A stretch of 51,915 bases of DNA. Origin: DAOPYE01 sp035352715. GTDB taxonomy: Bacteria > Acidobacteriota > Holophagae > Holophagales > Holophagaceae. Both the position numbers and the translations under genes were made by a program. Below are positions 9,701-20,255 of the stretch, piece by piece. Within the stretch, counting starts at the first letter, position 1. Every line of letters starts with the position of its first letter. Under the pieces are notes generated by a model. It ran no database searches, was not told the DNA's origin, and saw nothing but the letters and a program-made list of their open reading frames with translations. The stretch spans positions 1-51,915 of the forward strand of contig DAOPYE010000004.1 in the NCBI GenBank assembly GCA_035352715.1, read 5' to 3'.

Positions 9701-10546
9701 GACCTGGCGGTGGTAGTTTCTCGGAAAGGGAAGGCATCCCGTCAGGGCCTGGTACAGCATCACGCCGACGCTGTACCAGTCGCTGGCCTCGCTGCCCGGA
9801 TTGTCTCCGAACAGCTCGGGGGCCATGTAGGCGGGGGTTCCGGCCGCATGCCCTTCCCGTGGGTCCAGGCGCAGGCGGACCTCGGTGTCCGTGGTCAGCC
9901 CGAAATCCAGGATGACCAGCCGGTCCTCCGCGGTGACAAGGACATTGCTGGGCTTGAGATCCCGGTGCAGCTTGCCGGCGCCATGGAGCGCCCTCAGCCC
10001 TTCCGCCAGCTGTTTCAGTGCCTGCTTGATCCGATCGAAGCTGGGTGGCGGGCCGGGTTCCTCGGAATCCACCATCCGGGGCGAGCGATGACCCGATGTG
10101 CTGGAGGGATCCGAGGACATCAGGCTGTTGAAGTCGCTGGCGAGGGATTGCGAAGGGCCCAGGGTGGGATCCGTGGAGGGATTCCCCCAGGAGCGCTGGG
10201 AGGCGAGGGAGACCGCCGTCATCTGGGATCCCGGTTGCTCGGTCTCGGAATCGCCGCGGAGATAGGCCAGGAAATCTCTTCCCTCCACCCGCTCCATGGT
10301 GAAGAACCACGGAGCGCAATCGGTGTGCAGTTCGTACAGGCAGGCGAGATTGGGGTGTCCGATATCCGCCAGGGCGCGGAACTCCTGCTTGAAGAGCAGC
10401 AGGCTTTGGGCGTTGGCCTCGTGGGGACGCTTCAGGGCCACGAGGGTCTGGCGTTCCCGGTCATAGGCTTCAAAGACGGCTCCAAACGAGCCGGAGCCGA
10501 GCTGGCGTCGGATCTCGAATCGTTCCATAGAGTCGGGTTGACTCAA
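6689..10546 (-). CDS. Serine/threonine protein kinase fused to AAA-type ATPase and TPR-rich region
   Basis: A 1285-residue cytosolic signalling protein. An N-terminal Hanks-type kinase has all catalytic elements: glycine loop GSGSFGAVFEAYD, VALK lysine K39, HRDLKPSN with D196, DFG at 214-216 and APE at 242-244. A Ser/Pro-rich insert of about 65 residues (100-165) interrupts the domain. A predictor-type ATPase follows, with Walker A GPSGMGKS (375-382) and Walker B VVLAIDDLQWGD. The C-terminal half is helical and alanine-rich, like tetratricopeptide repeats. No DNA-binding domain is seen at the C-terminus. The start is a TTG at 10546, because AGGAG lies six bases before it; the ATG six codons further in has no such site. 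It is divergent from the carotenoid gene. Confidence 0.9.
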   Translation of the reverse strand: MSQPDSMERFEIRRQLGSGSFGAVFEAYDRERQTLVALKRPHEANAQSLLLFKQEFRALADIGHPNLACLYELHTDCAPWFFTMERVEGRDFLAYLRGDSETEQPGSQMTAVSLASQRSWGNPSTDPTLGPSQSLASDFNSLMSSDPSSTSGHRSPRMVDSEEPGPPPSFDRIKQALKQLAEGLRALHGAGKLHRDLKPSNVLVTAEDRLVILDFGLTTDTEVRLRLDPREGHAAGTPAYMAPELFGDNPGSEASDWYSVGVMLYQALTGCLPFPRNYHRQVACKLQQDAPPPRLLVPSVPMDLDVLCASLLQRSPELRPRGEQVVAFLETSNQSLELGWIQEARHTSAFERESEQQRLFEALVRTRGQAALIHGPSGMGKSHLLRIFLRNLQQKDAQALILQGRCFEQESVPFKALDGVVDALAMHLRRLPNPELSALVPCHLDGLLRLFPVMGQVRAFQHALQGPSEVPDPIELRHRAFLALRDLLKRISEQQAVVLAIDDLQWGDLDSAAFLVDLLRPPAEPALLLAMTFRSDEAEASPVIQALLKSLAETEVPTVDIPLRELPPAEAQRLARSSFGDRPDADALAEWIALESGGNPFFIGELARHFQSEGRERAETGALNLDDYIRMRAASLQEQPRQLLETLAVAGYPMDWRLLKRACCASDWGETALAYLRSGRFIRSRSAARRKTIEPYHDRIREAIARTIAPEQVRAIHLRLASILVEATLPDVRALALHFEAGGEPRRAAEFAALAGDQAFAALAFEQASTFYRRALDLREATHHDAPQLWKKLGDALSGAGRSTDAAAAYLRACEGMPPDHHTRLRRRAAEEFLRGGMVDAGVSTLRQVLATIGTEIPRTPGQAILSILWHRLRLWLRGLDYQERLQDELPQAQMERIDILWAAAMGLGPVDPLRGADFQTRQLLLALDGGDSFRIVRALAHETIFVARNGSRSLKKTRALQSNTLALAERIGHPNPLSRAYLAAGIAATMQGRWFAAIDHLEIAERTLRQHCAGMDYELRIAQHQKLLCLSVLGELRELRVQLPGLLQEVREKGDLMSSTTLRTSLAYLPALAADDPTRARRETGRAIEVWSKKNFLLQHFYDLVSRVNIELYVGNPAAAREALMLDWDALRKSRLLEVQPLRITAIELRGRTAAGLLARTADGGHRQAIREVQTCVRQLRKEKAPYADALAFKLEAMLKLDQANPIECEDSLIQSEVVFETCRMKLHAMVVRHARGCLLGEAGKDIQASAEAWMRDQDILAPQRFVTMHLPGLLDSSPSEVRL

Positions 10547-10644
10547 CGCGTTCTCCTCAATTCAGGAGCTTGGCATGACCGTAAGCAGATGGCATTGTCT
10601 CTTTCGACATCCCTTACATCTGTCTGAAAGTTGGAGGTTGGCCC

Positions 10645-11517
10645 ATGAAAATGCAGCGGCATCAGGACGAGCATTTCGAAATGGAGGTGACATACAACCG
10701 CAGCATCGAGCTGATCCTGCTCATCACGCTGGGATTACTTCTGCTCGCCCATCTGGGGCTGCTGGGCTACCGCATCAAGGCGCATCAGATCCCCTTTCAG
10801 GCCATGACGTACGTCTTCTCGTCCCTGGTCTTTGTCCATGCGCTGTACATGCTGGGATGGCGGCGAGCCCTTGCTTTCCTGGCGACGACGACGATCATCA
10901 GCTTTCTTTTCGAGCATGTCGGCGTGAAGACCGGATGGATCTTTGGCCAGTACCACTACACGGATGTCCTGAATCCCAAGCTGCTCGGCACGGTGCCGGT
11001 GGTCATTCCCCTGGCCTATTTCATGGTGCTCTACCCCAGCTACATGATCGCGAACCTCATCACGCGGGGTTTCCCGACGGGCAGCCCGAAAGACGTGGCG
11101 CGCCTGCTGCTCATTTCCATGCTCACAGCCCTGGTGATGACCGCGTGGGATCTGACCATGGACCCCGTGATGGTCTATCAGGCGAAGGCGTGGGTTTGGG
11201 AACAGGGTGGACCTTACATCGGTATCCCCCTGCGGAATTTCTCGGGATGGGTGCTGACCACGTTTGTCGCCGGCACGGTCTATCGGATGATCGAACGCTG
11301 GCGGCATGTGCCCATGCGCCCCTTTGGCCGCGGGCACCGCACCTTCATCGTGCTGCCCATCCTGGGATACGCGACGCTGTGCATCGGGGATCTGTTCGTT
11401 GGCTACCCCTTGGGGACGCGGGCCATCGCGCCCTTTTCCATGGGGATTCCGCTGCTGGCCGCGCTGATGCGCCTGTACCGGCCGCGTGTCGTCGAGACGG
11501 TGAAGATCGGGGATTGA
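10645..11517 (+). CDS. Carotenoid biosynthesis protein, CruF/DUF422 family
   Basis: A 290-residue polytopic membrane protein with about seven hydrophobic segments. Family landmarks are EHVGVKTGWIFGQYHYTD, PLAYFMVLYPSYM and AWDLTMDPVM, which carry the conserved acidic and aromatic residues of the Caroten_synth family (PF04240). In Deinococcus and cyanobacteria, CruF is a C-1',2' hydratase acting on carotene ends; other members of the family are uncharacterised. GGAGG seven bases before the ATG supports the start. No phytoene synthase or desaturase gene is nearby, so the substrate cannot be inferred from context. A 66-bp spacer separates it from the downstream persulfide gene, which probably has its own promoter. 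Confidence 0.78.
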   Translation: MKMQRHQDEHFEMEVTYNRSIELILLITLGLLLLAHLGLLGYRIKAHQIPFQAMTYVFSSLVFVHALYMLGWRRALAFLATTTIISFLFEHVGVKTGWIFGQYHYTDVLNPKLLGTVPVVIPLAYFMVLYPSYMIANLITRGFPTGSPKDVARLLLISMLTALVMTAWDLTMDPVMVYQAKAWVWEQGGPYIGIPLRNFSGWVLTTFVAGTVYRMIERWRHVPMRPFGRGHRTFIVLPILGYATLCIGDLFVGYPLGTRAIAPFSMGIPLLAALMRLYRPRVVETVKIGD

Positions 11518-11531
11518 TTTTCCTGTTTGGT

Positions 11532-11569
11532 TATACAATCCTATGATTCGCGGGCCGGGTTTCCCCGGC
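11532..11569 (+). promoter_or_regulatory. Leader of the persulfide enzyme gene: AT-rich box plus small hairpin
   Basis: Just after the carotenoid gene the sequence turns AT-rich (TTATACAAT, a plausible -10 element). It is followed by a perfect 6-bp hairpin (GCCGGG, 4-base loop, CCCGGC, 11554-11569). No convincing -35 box stands at the right distance, so this is a weak call. A redox or sulfide-responsive regulator would be a sensible candidate, but nothing in the sequence shows one. Confidence 0.25.
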
Positions 11570-11583
11570 TGCCTGGAGGCGAT

Positions 11584-14064
11584 ATGGCTCGAGTCCTGAT
11601 GGTGGGTGGCGTGGCGGGTGGGGCTTCCACGGCGGCGCGGCTGCGGCGGCTGAACGAGCATGCGGAGATTGTCATCTTCGAACGCGGCGCGCATGTCAGC
11701 TACGCGAACTGCGGATTGCCGTACTACGCTGGGGGCGTGATCTCCGAGCGCGAGCGCCTGTTCGTGATGACGCCGAAGAAGTTCGAAGACTGGCTGGGCG
11801 TCAAGGTTCGCACGGAGACGGAAGTGCTTTCGGTGGATACCGCGCGCAAGGTGCTGCGGGTGAAGGAGCGCTCCACGGGGCGGATCACGGAAGAGCCCTA
11901 CGACAAGCTGGTGCTCTCGCCGGGGGCCGAGCCGCTGCGACCGCCTATCCCTGGTGTGGATCTGGATGGCATCTTCACCCTGCGTTCCGTGCCCGACGTG
12001 GATCGCATCAAGGCGTGGCTGGACGAGCGTCGGCCCGAGCAGGCCGTCGTGGTGGGCGGCGGGTTCATCGGCCTGGAGATGGCTGAAAACCTGCACCATC
12101 GCCGCATCAACGTGAACGTGGTGGAAGCCCAGAACCAGGTCATGACGGTGGTGGATCCGGAAATGGCGGCGATGGTTCACGCCCAGCTGCGCGCCAAGGG
12201 CGTGGGGCTGCGCCTGGGCGATGGTGTTGCGCGATTCGAGCAGCGCGGCAGCCGCCTGGTGGTGGTGCTGGCCTCCGGTGAAGAACTCCCCGCGGATGTC
12301 GTGATCTTTTCCATCGGCGTGCGACCCGATACGGCCTTCGTGCGGGAGAGCGGCATCGCCTGCACGCCCTCCGGCGCCATCCAGGTGGATGCGCGGATGC
12401 AGACATCGGATCCCCACGTCTTCGCGCTGGGCGACGCGGTGGCCGTGCAGAGTCCCATCCTGGATCAGGCTGTGAGCATCCCGCTGGCTGGGCCCGCCAC
12501 CAAGCAGGCCCGCGTCGTGGCCGAAAACGTGGCCCGCAGCCTGAAGGGCGAGGCGTCGCTGGCCGAGTACCCGGGAACCCTGGGCACCGCCATCGCCAAG
12601 GTCTTTGATCTCACGGTGGCCTGCAGCGGCGCGAACGAACGGGCGCTGAAGGCGTCGGGCATCCCCTTCGAGCGGGTGATCATCCATGGCTCCAGCCATG
12701 CCGGTTACTACCCGGGCGCGACGCCGCTCACCCTCAAGGCCCTGTTCGATCCCGCCAGCGGACGCCTGCTCGGCGCGCAGGCGGTGGGGTACGACGGCGT
12801 GGACAAGCGGATGGATCTCATGGCCGAGACCCTTCGTCGCAAGGGCGTGATCTCCGATCTGGCGCACATCGAGCACGCGTACGCGCCGCCGTTCTCCTCC
12901 TCCAAGGATCCCGTGAACATCCTGGGCATGGTCGGCGAGAACCTGCTGAAGGGTCTGACGCGCCTCGCGCAATGGCATGAGATCGAAGCCTGGCGCGCCC
13001 GCGGCGCGGCGCTGGTGGATGTGCGCAGCCGCCAGGAGTTCGAGCTGGGCCACATTCCCGGCGCCATCAATATCCCCAACGACGAGGTGCGTCGGCGCAT
13101 CAGCGAGATCCCGAAAGACCGTCCCGTGCTGCTCTACTGCGGCGTGGGACTGCGGGGCTACCTGGTCGAACGCATCCTGCGTCAGCACGGCTGGACGGAC
13201 CTGGCGAATCTCACGGGCGGCTACAAGACCTGGGAGCTGGCGACCGCCCCCCAGGCCGCGCCCGCGACGGTCCGGCAGCCCGAGCTGGGGAAGGTCTATG
13301 CCGAAGGGTCAGGCGAGCCCGAGCATCTGCCCCACAAGGACGTGAACATCCGCGTGGACGCCTGCGGCCTGTCCTGCCCCGGCCCCATCCTCCGCCTCAA
13401 GGCGGAAGTGGATCGCGCTCCAGAGGGCGCACGGATCATCGTCAGCGCCAGCGATCCCGGCTTTCCGAAGGATGTGGCGTCCTGGTGCAACGTCACGGGG
13501 CACCGGCTGCATCAGGTGGAGGAATCCAAAGGGATCTTCACGGCGACCGTGGAGAAGCGGCTTCGGGCCGTGGAAGCCGCGCCCCAGGGTGGTGGGAAGG
13601 GTGCCACGCTGATCGTCTTTTCCGACGATCTGGATCGCGCGTTGGCGACCTTCGTGCTGGCCAACGGCGCGGCGGCCAGCGGAAAGGAGACGACGCTCTT
13701 CTTCACTTTCTGGGGCCTTTCCGTCCTCAAGCGCCGCAAGAAGCCCGCGGTGAAGAAGGATCTGATGGGCCGAATGTTCGGATGGATGCTGCCCGCCCAT
13801 TCGGGCGGTCTGGCCCTTTCGAAGATGGACTTCCTGGGCGTGGGCCGATGGATGATGAAGGCGCGCATGAAAGCCAAGGGCGTGGCGGATCTGGACGCCA
13901 TGATCGATAGCGCCCGTCAGGCGGGTGTGCGCTTCATCGCCTGCCAGATGAGCATGGATCTCATGGGCATTGCGAAGGAGGAGTTGATCGAAGGCGTGGA
14001 GATCGGCGGCGTCGCCACCTACATGGAGTCGGCGGGGCAATCCAACGTGAACCTGTTCCTGTAA
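11584..14064 (+). CDS. Four-module sulfur-transfer flavoenzyme: CoA-disulfide reductase, rhodanese, TusA, DsrE2
   Basis: An 826-residue fusion. Residues 1 to about 450 form a pyridine nucleotide-disulfide reductase: FAD loop GGVAGG, the single redox cysteine C43 in SYANCGLPYY typical of CoA-disulfide and NAD(P)H-persulfide reductases, and a second nucleotide motif VVGGGFIGLEMAE. A rhodanese domain (about 465-560) has its loop cysteine C519 in LLYCGVGLRGY. A TusA/SirA sulfur-carrier domain (about 585-650) has C598 in the CPGP motif. A DsrE2-like domain (about 670-826) has C787 in FIACQMSMDL. Persulfide could be passed along C43, C519, C598 and C787 in one chain. The start at 11584 follows GGAGG. 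Its 3' end stands 3 bp from the convergent lipA, which also uses sulfur chemistry. Confidence 0.93.
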   Translation: MARVLMVGGVAGGASTAARLRRLNEHAEIVIFERGAHVSYANCGLPYYAGGVISERERLFVMTPKKFEDWLGVKVRTETEVLSVDTARKVLRVKERSTGRITEEPYDKLVLSPGAEPLRPPIPGVDLDGIFTLRSVPDVDRIKAWLDERRPEQAVVVGGGFIGLEMAENLHHRRINVNVVEAQNQVMTVVDPEMAAMVHAQLRAKGVGLRLGDGVARFEQRGSRLVVVLASGEELPADVVIFSIGVRPDTAFVRESGIACTPSGAIQVDARMQTSDPHVFALGDAVAVQSPILDQAVSIPLAGPATKQARVVAENVARSLKGEASLAEYPGTLGTAIAKVFDLTVACSGANERALKASGIPFERVIIHGSSHAGYYPGATPLTLKALFDPASGRLLGAQAVGYDGVDKRMDLMAETLRRKGVISDLAHIEHAYAPPFSSSKDPVNILGMVGENLLKGLTRLAQWHEIEAWRARGAALVDVRSRQEFELGHIPGAINIPNDEVRRRISEIPKDRPVLLYCGVGLRGYLVERILRQHGWTDLANLTGGYKTWELATAPQAAPATVRQPELGKVYAEGSGEPEHLPHKDVNIRVDACGLSCPGPILRLKAEVDRAPEGARIIVSASDPGFPKDVASWCNVTGHRLHQVEESKGIFTATVEKRLRAVEAAPQGGGKGATLIVFSDDLDRALATFVLANGAAASGKETTLFFTFWGLSVLKRRKKPAVKKDLMGRMFGWMLPAHSGGLALSKMDFLGVGRWMMKARMKAKGVADLDAMIDSARQAGVRFIACQMSMDLMGIAKEELIEGVEIGGVATYMESAGQSNVNLFL

Positions 14065-14067
14065 GGG

Positions 14068-15009
14068 CTACGGGATGTCTACGCCCACGATGTCAACGCC
14101 ATCCAGATGGCTGACCTCGTGGGCGTTGAAGCTCGATCGCACCAGCGGTCCCGCGTAGACCGCGCGGAAGCCCAGTGCTTTGGCCTGGTGTCCCAGTTCT
14201 GCGAATTCATGGGGGGGCACGTAGCGGTGGACCGGCAGTTGATGGCGCGTGGGACGCAGATACTGGCCGAGGGTCAAGATGTCCACCTCGGCTTTGGCCA
14301 GGGCGCGCAGGGCGTCCATGAGCTCCGGCTCCGTCTCCCCCAGGCCCAGCATCAGGCCGGACTTGGTGCGGAAGTCCGATCCATGCATCGCCCGTCCCAG
14401 CCGCTTGGCCTCGCGCAAGACCACAAGGCTGCGATCGAAGCGGGCCGAGGGTCGGACCCTGGGATACAGGCTGGGCACCGTCTCCAGGTTGTGGTTGAAC
14501 ACCGCGGGTGCGGCCGCCACAACTCGGGCGACGCTTTCGATGTCGCCCTGGAAATCCGGGACCAGGACTTCGACGGGCACACCGGGGCAGCGCGCGTGGA
14601 TGGCGTGGAGCGTGGCCGCGAAGTGCCCCGCACCGCCATCTGGCAGATCATCGCGGTTCACGGAGGTCAGCACGGCGAACTTCAATCCCAGCGCCGCGGC
14701 CTTTTCCGCTGTCGAGATCGGCTCGCCGGGATCTGGCGCGGCGGGCCGCCCGCTTTGAACCGCACAGAAGCCGCAGGCGCGGGTGCAGGTGTCGCCTAGC
14801 AGCAGGAACGTGGCCGTGCCATGGGAGAAACAATGGGTGCGGTTCGGGCAGCGGGCTTCCTCGCAGACGGTGTGCAGGCCGGATTGGCGCAGCCCGACTT
14901 TCATGCGATGCAGCTCGCCCAGCTTCTGGCGCTCCTGCACGATCCAGGGCGGCAGGCGCGCATGGTCCTCCATCACTTCGCGGCCGGAGCGTTGGGGGAA
15001 TCGAGGCAT
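14068..15009 (-). CDS. lipA: Lipoyl synthase
   Basis: LipA is a radical-SAM enzyme that inserts two sulfur atoms into octanoyl groups on lipoyl domains. In this 313-residue version the auxiliary-cluster cysteines are C49, C54 and C60 (CEEARCPNRTHC). The radical-SAM cluster is C75, C79 and C82 (CTRACGFC). The C-terminal RSSF supplies the serine ligand of the auxiliary cluster. LTSVNRDDLPDGGA and FNHNLETVP are family-typical. The start at 15009 is preferred over an upstream in-frame codon because AGGA lies about six bases before it. No lipB is adjacent. The 3' end is 3 bp from the persulfide enzyme gene. Confidence 0.96.
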   Translation of the reverse strand: MPRFPQRSGREVMEDHARLPPWIVQERQKLGELHRMKVGLRQSGLHTVCEEARCPNRTHCFSHGTATFLLLGDTCTRACGFCAVQSGRPAAPDPGEPISTAEKAAALGLKFAVLTSVNRDDLPDGGAGHFAATLHAIHARCPGVPVEVLVPDFQGDIESVARVVAAAPAVFNHNLETVPSLYPRVRPSARFDRSLVVLREAKRLGRAMHGSDFRTKSGLMLGLGETEPELMDALRALAKAEVDILTLGQYLRPTRHQLPVHRYVPPHEFAELGHQAKALGFRAVYAGPLVRSSFNAHEVSHLDGVDIVGVDIP

Positions 15010-15220
15010 GGCGAATCCTGAACCAGATGAAGGAAAGCTGAATCGCCCAAAAGGGGGATCCGAGAGAACCAAGATAACGGGTGGGGCGCAGGGGCCGGTA
15101 GGGTCGGTAGGATCGGCCCGCGCGAGGCCGCGGTAGACTTGGATGAAGAAGCTGCCACGAGGATCTCTTGGCGCTGTTTACGCATGAACCTCGGGCTGGG
15201 ATGGGCCCCTGGAGGAAATC

Positions 15221-16468
15221 ATGAGCTGGATTCGGAAATCCCTACCCCTTCTCGTCGCGTTGATGATGGGCCCCCTGCACGCGCAGGTGATCCCCCCGCT
15301 GCCGAACATCGCGCCTGTTTCGGCGGGTTTCTCACCCGAAGGGCTGGATCGCCTGCATCGCAGCCTCAACGGCGTGGTGGATGGCGGGAAGTACGCGGGC
15401 TACGTCATGCTCATCGCGCGCAACGGCCGGGTCGTGGATTGGCAGGCCTATGGCAGCCGCGACGCGGTGGCGAAGCTGCCCATGGAAAAGGATTCCATCG
15501 TCCGCATCTACTCGATGTCCAAACTGGTGACCTCGGTGGCGGCGCTGATGCTGGTGGAGGAAGGTCGCCTGGGCCTGCAGGATCCCGTGGAGCGCTATCT
15601 TCCGGCCCTCAAGGGGCGAAAGGTGCTGACGGGCGGAAAGGTGGATGCGCCGGTTCTGGTGGATGCGCGCCAGCCCATGACGATTCGACAGTTGCTGACG
15701 CATACCTCGGGGCTCTACTACGATTCGACCTCCGATGACGTGGCTCGCAAGCTCCAGGAGCGCGCCAACATCTGGGAGGCGAAGAACCTGGATGACTTTG
15801 TCCAGCGGGTGGCGACCCTGCCGCTCCACGATCAGCCGGGAGAGCGATTCCGCTACAGCGTAAGCACGGACATCCTGGGTGCGGTGATCGAGAAGGCATC
15901 GGGCCAAAGCCTGGACGCCTTCTTTCAATCCCGGATCTTCGATCCCCTGAAGATGCGCGATACGGGCTTCGCGATCGGTGCGGTCAAACGCTCCCGGCTG
16001 GCGCGGATCCATGCCCTGGATCCCGCCACGGGCAGGCTGGCCTTGAAGCCGGAGGAGAAGCTGGCTTTCCCCAGCGGCGGGGGCGGCCTCTATTCCACGG
16101 CGGGCGACTACGCGCGCTTCGCCCAGATGCTGCTCAATGGCGGCGAGCTGGAAGGCGCACGGATCCTGGGGCGCAAGACCGTGGAACTCATGACCCAGAA
16201 CCATCTCTCGGGCCTCGCCCAGCCGTGGACCAACTTCAACGAGGCACGGGGCTTCGGCCTGGGCGTCGCGGTGCTCAACGATCTGGGCAAGAGCCACACG
16301 CTGGGTTCCCGCGGACAGTTTGGATGGGAGGGCATGGCCACCACGATCGTCCAGATCGATCCCCGGGAACAGATCGTGGCGATCCTGCTCTGCCAGCACC
16401 TGCCCTTCAACGAAGGCGATATGTTCTCGCGCTTCTCGAACGGCTACTACGCGGCGCTCAGGGATTGA
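15221..16468 (+). CDS. Secreted serine hydrolase of the beta-lactamase/EstB (class C) family
   Basis: A 415-residue exported protein. A signal peptide (MSWIRKSLPLLVALMMGPLHAQ) precedes a serine beta-lactamase-like domain. The nucleophile motif SxxK is S98-MSK101 (IYSMSKLVTS). The second motif is Y212-S-V in RYSVSTDILGAVIE, typical of EstB esterases and class C-like enzymes. HTSGLYY is also family-typical. Members include esterases, D-aminopeptidases and transpeptidase-like enzymes, so the substrate is open; true beta-lactamase activity is not implied. GGAGG lies just before the ATG. The stop codon is 1 bp from that of the convergent PilZ gene. Confidence 0.88.
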   Translation: MSWIRKSLPLLVALMMGPLHAQVIPPLPNIAPVSAGFSPEGLDRLHRSLNGVVDGGKYAGYVMLIARNGRVVDWQAYGSRDAVAKLPMEKDSIVRIYSMSKLVTSVAALMLVEEGRLGLQDPVERYLPALKGRKVLTGGKVDAPVLVDARQPMTIRQLLTHTSGLYYDSTSDDVARKLQERANIWEAKNLDDFVQRVATLPLHDQPGERFRYSVSTDILGAVIEKASGQSLDAFFQSRIFDPLKMRDTGFAIGAVKRSRLARIHALDPATGRLALKPEEKLAFPSGGGGLYSTAGDYARFAQMLLNGGELEGARILGRKTVELMTQNHLSGLAQPWTNFNEARGFGLGVAVLNDLGKSHTLGSRGQFGWEGMATTIVQIDPREQIVAILLCQHLPFNEGDMFSRFSNGYYAALRD

Positions 16469-16469
16469 T

Positions 16470-17620
16470 CTACGCGCCCTCGAACATGCGGAGCGTCTCA
16501 TCCACCTTGCGCAGCACCTGAAGGATGCGGAAGGGCTCGACCACAAGGTAGTCCACGGCACCCGCCGCAATGGCGCGGTTCTGCTTGAGCTCGATGTCTT
16601 CGTCCGTGCCCGCCATCAGGACCGGCAGGGTGCATTTTTCGTGTTCGACGATCTGCCGGGTCAGTTCCAGGGGGCTCGCCAGGCGAAGCTGATTGTGGAC
16701 AAGCACCATGCGGACGCGGCCCCAGTTGCCCTGCTTGCCACCCCCGGCGGCCAGGAAGGAGCGAACGCTGCCCTTGATGTAGTCGAGGGCGAGGATGCCG
16801 AACTTCCGCCCCAGCCCTTCCGCCAAGCGCTTGGCGAAATCGTCGTTCTCGGTGATCACCAGCAGCAGTGGGTCGCGGTCCACCAGCAGGCGAGCCTGGG
16901 GCAGTTCCATGGGCTTTTTCCGCGGCTTGTTTCCTGTCTCTGCTTCGAAACTCTCGCGGTCATTCTGGGCCTGGATGCGCTGCTGGTGGGCCAACCACGA
17001 CCGGTACTGGCAGAGCAGCGCATTGTCGGCTTGTTCAGTGAACTTCAAGCCCACATATGTGTCGCCAAAATACGCCACGCGCGTGGGCGCCAGCAGGCGG
17101 AGGTTGTTGTCCAGCGGCACCTCGATGGTGGATTCCTCCCCCATGCGCAGCACGTCCTGGATGTGCTGTCGGGGGTCGCGCAGCGCCAGCTCAAGGCCGT
17201 CGGCGCCGAAGCCCTTGACGTGGGCGTCGACCAGGGCGCTGCGGCTGTTGCAGAAGGTGGCGGCCAGGGCTGTGTCCGGGGCGAATTCGGCCAACCGATG
17301 TCCATCGGCCCGGCGCAGGGTGCGGGGCACGGATATCCGCACGCAGGGAAGTCCGTCCACGTCCTCCATGCCTAGGCATTCGACGACGGTTTCGTACTTG
17401 AACCCGCGGTCCTCCATGGAGACGGCGATCTTCTCGCCCGGCGTCAGCTTCCAGGTCGAAATATCCAGGCGGGCGAGGTTGGCGGCCAGATGATCCGCCT
17501 CCAGCGCAAGGATCTGGAATTCGCCGCGCTGTTCGCGGTAGGCCAGGGTGATCGTGGCGGCCGCCAGGTAAACCCGCTGCAGCACCATTTGGATGGACAG
17601 CTTGTCTTCCAGCACCTGGA

Positions 17621-17624
<4 letters not shown>
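16470..17624 (-). CDS. PilZ-like protein with C-terminal degenerate receiver domain
   Basis: A 384-residue protein. The N-terminal 200 residues look like a YcgR/PilZ pair: a beta-rich flagellar-brake-like domain, then RTLRR (an RxxxR fit), and later DAHVKG where PilZ has DxSxxG. C-di-GMP binding is therefore possible but uncertain, as the serine is a histidine. After a linker, residues from about 255 resemble a CheY-like receiver (LLLVITENDDFAKRLAEGL). The phospho-acceptor aspartate is missing (MVLVHNQL), and the conserved lysine near the end is a glutamate (VVEPF), so it is a pseudo-receiver. ATG 17624 follows GGAGG and overlaps the stop of the upstream hybrid kinase (ATGA), so translation is coupled. 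Confidence 0.68.
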
Positions 17625-20158
<2,534 letters not shown>

Positions 20159-20255
20159 CGGCCTTCGCTCCTTGGAAGGATGGCGATGGAAATTTTTCTT
20201 GTTTTTTTCGCCTTTTGATTCATGCTGATGGCCTCACGTCGCACGAGGAGTCCCC
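20159..20255 (+). promoter_or_regulatory. Intergenic region upstream of recA
   Basis: This 97-bp spacer lies between the divergent histidine kinase and recA. It contains a T-rich stretch (20190-20218) that stands out in this GC-rich context and probably holds the recA promoter. GAGGAG lies six bases before the recA ATG. I found no Escherichia-type CTGT-N8-ACAG SOS box and no Bacillus-type GAAC-N4-GTTC box. Damage control of recA is therefore not visible here. Confidence 0.35.

Noticed and set aside
10735..13188. 817-codon open frame antisense to the CruF and persulfide genes
   Set aside because: It spans two unrelated sense genes and their spacer, has no recognisable motif and is low in hydrophobic order.
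15073..15220. A riboswitch in the lipA/serine hydrolase spacer
   Set aside because: GC-rich repeats of GGTAGG-like words were seen, but no conserved aptamer core; too weak to list.
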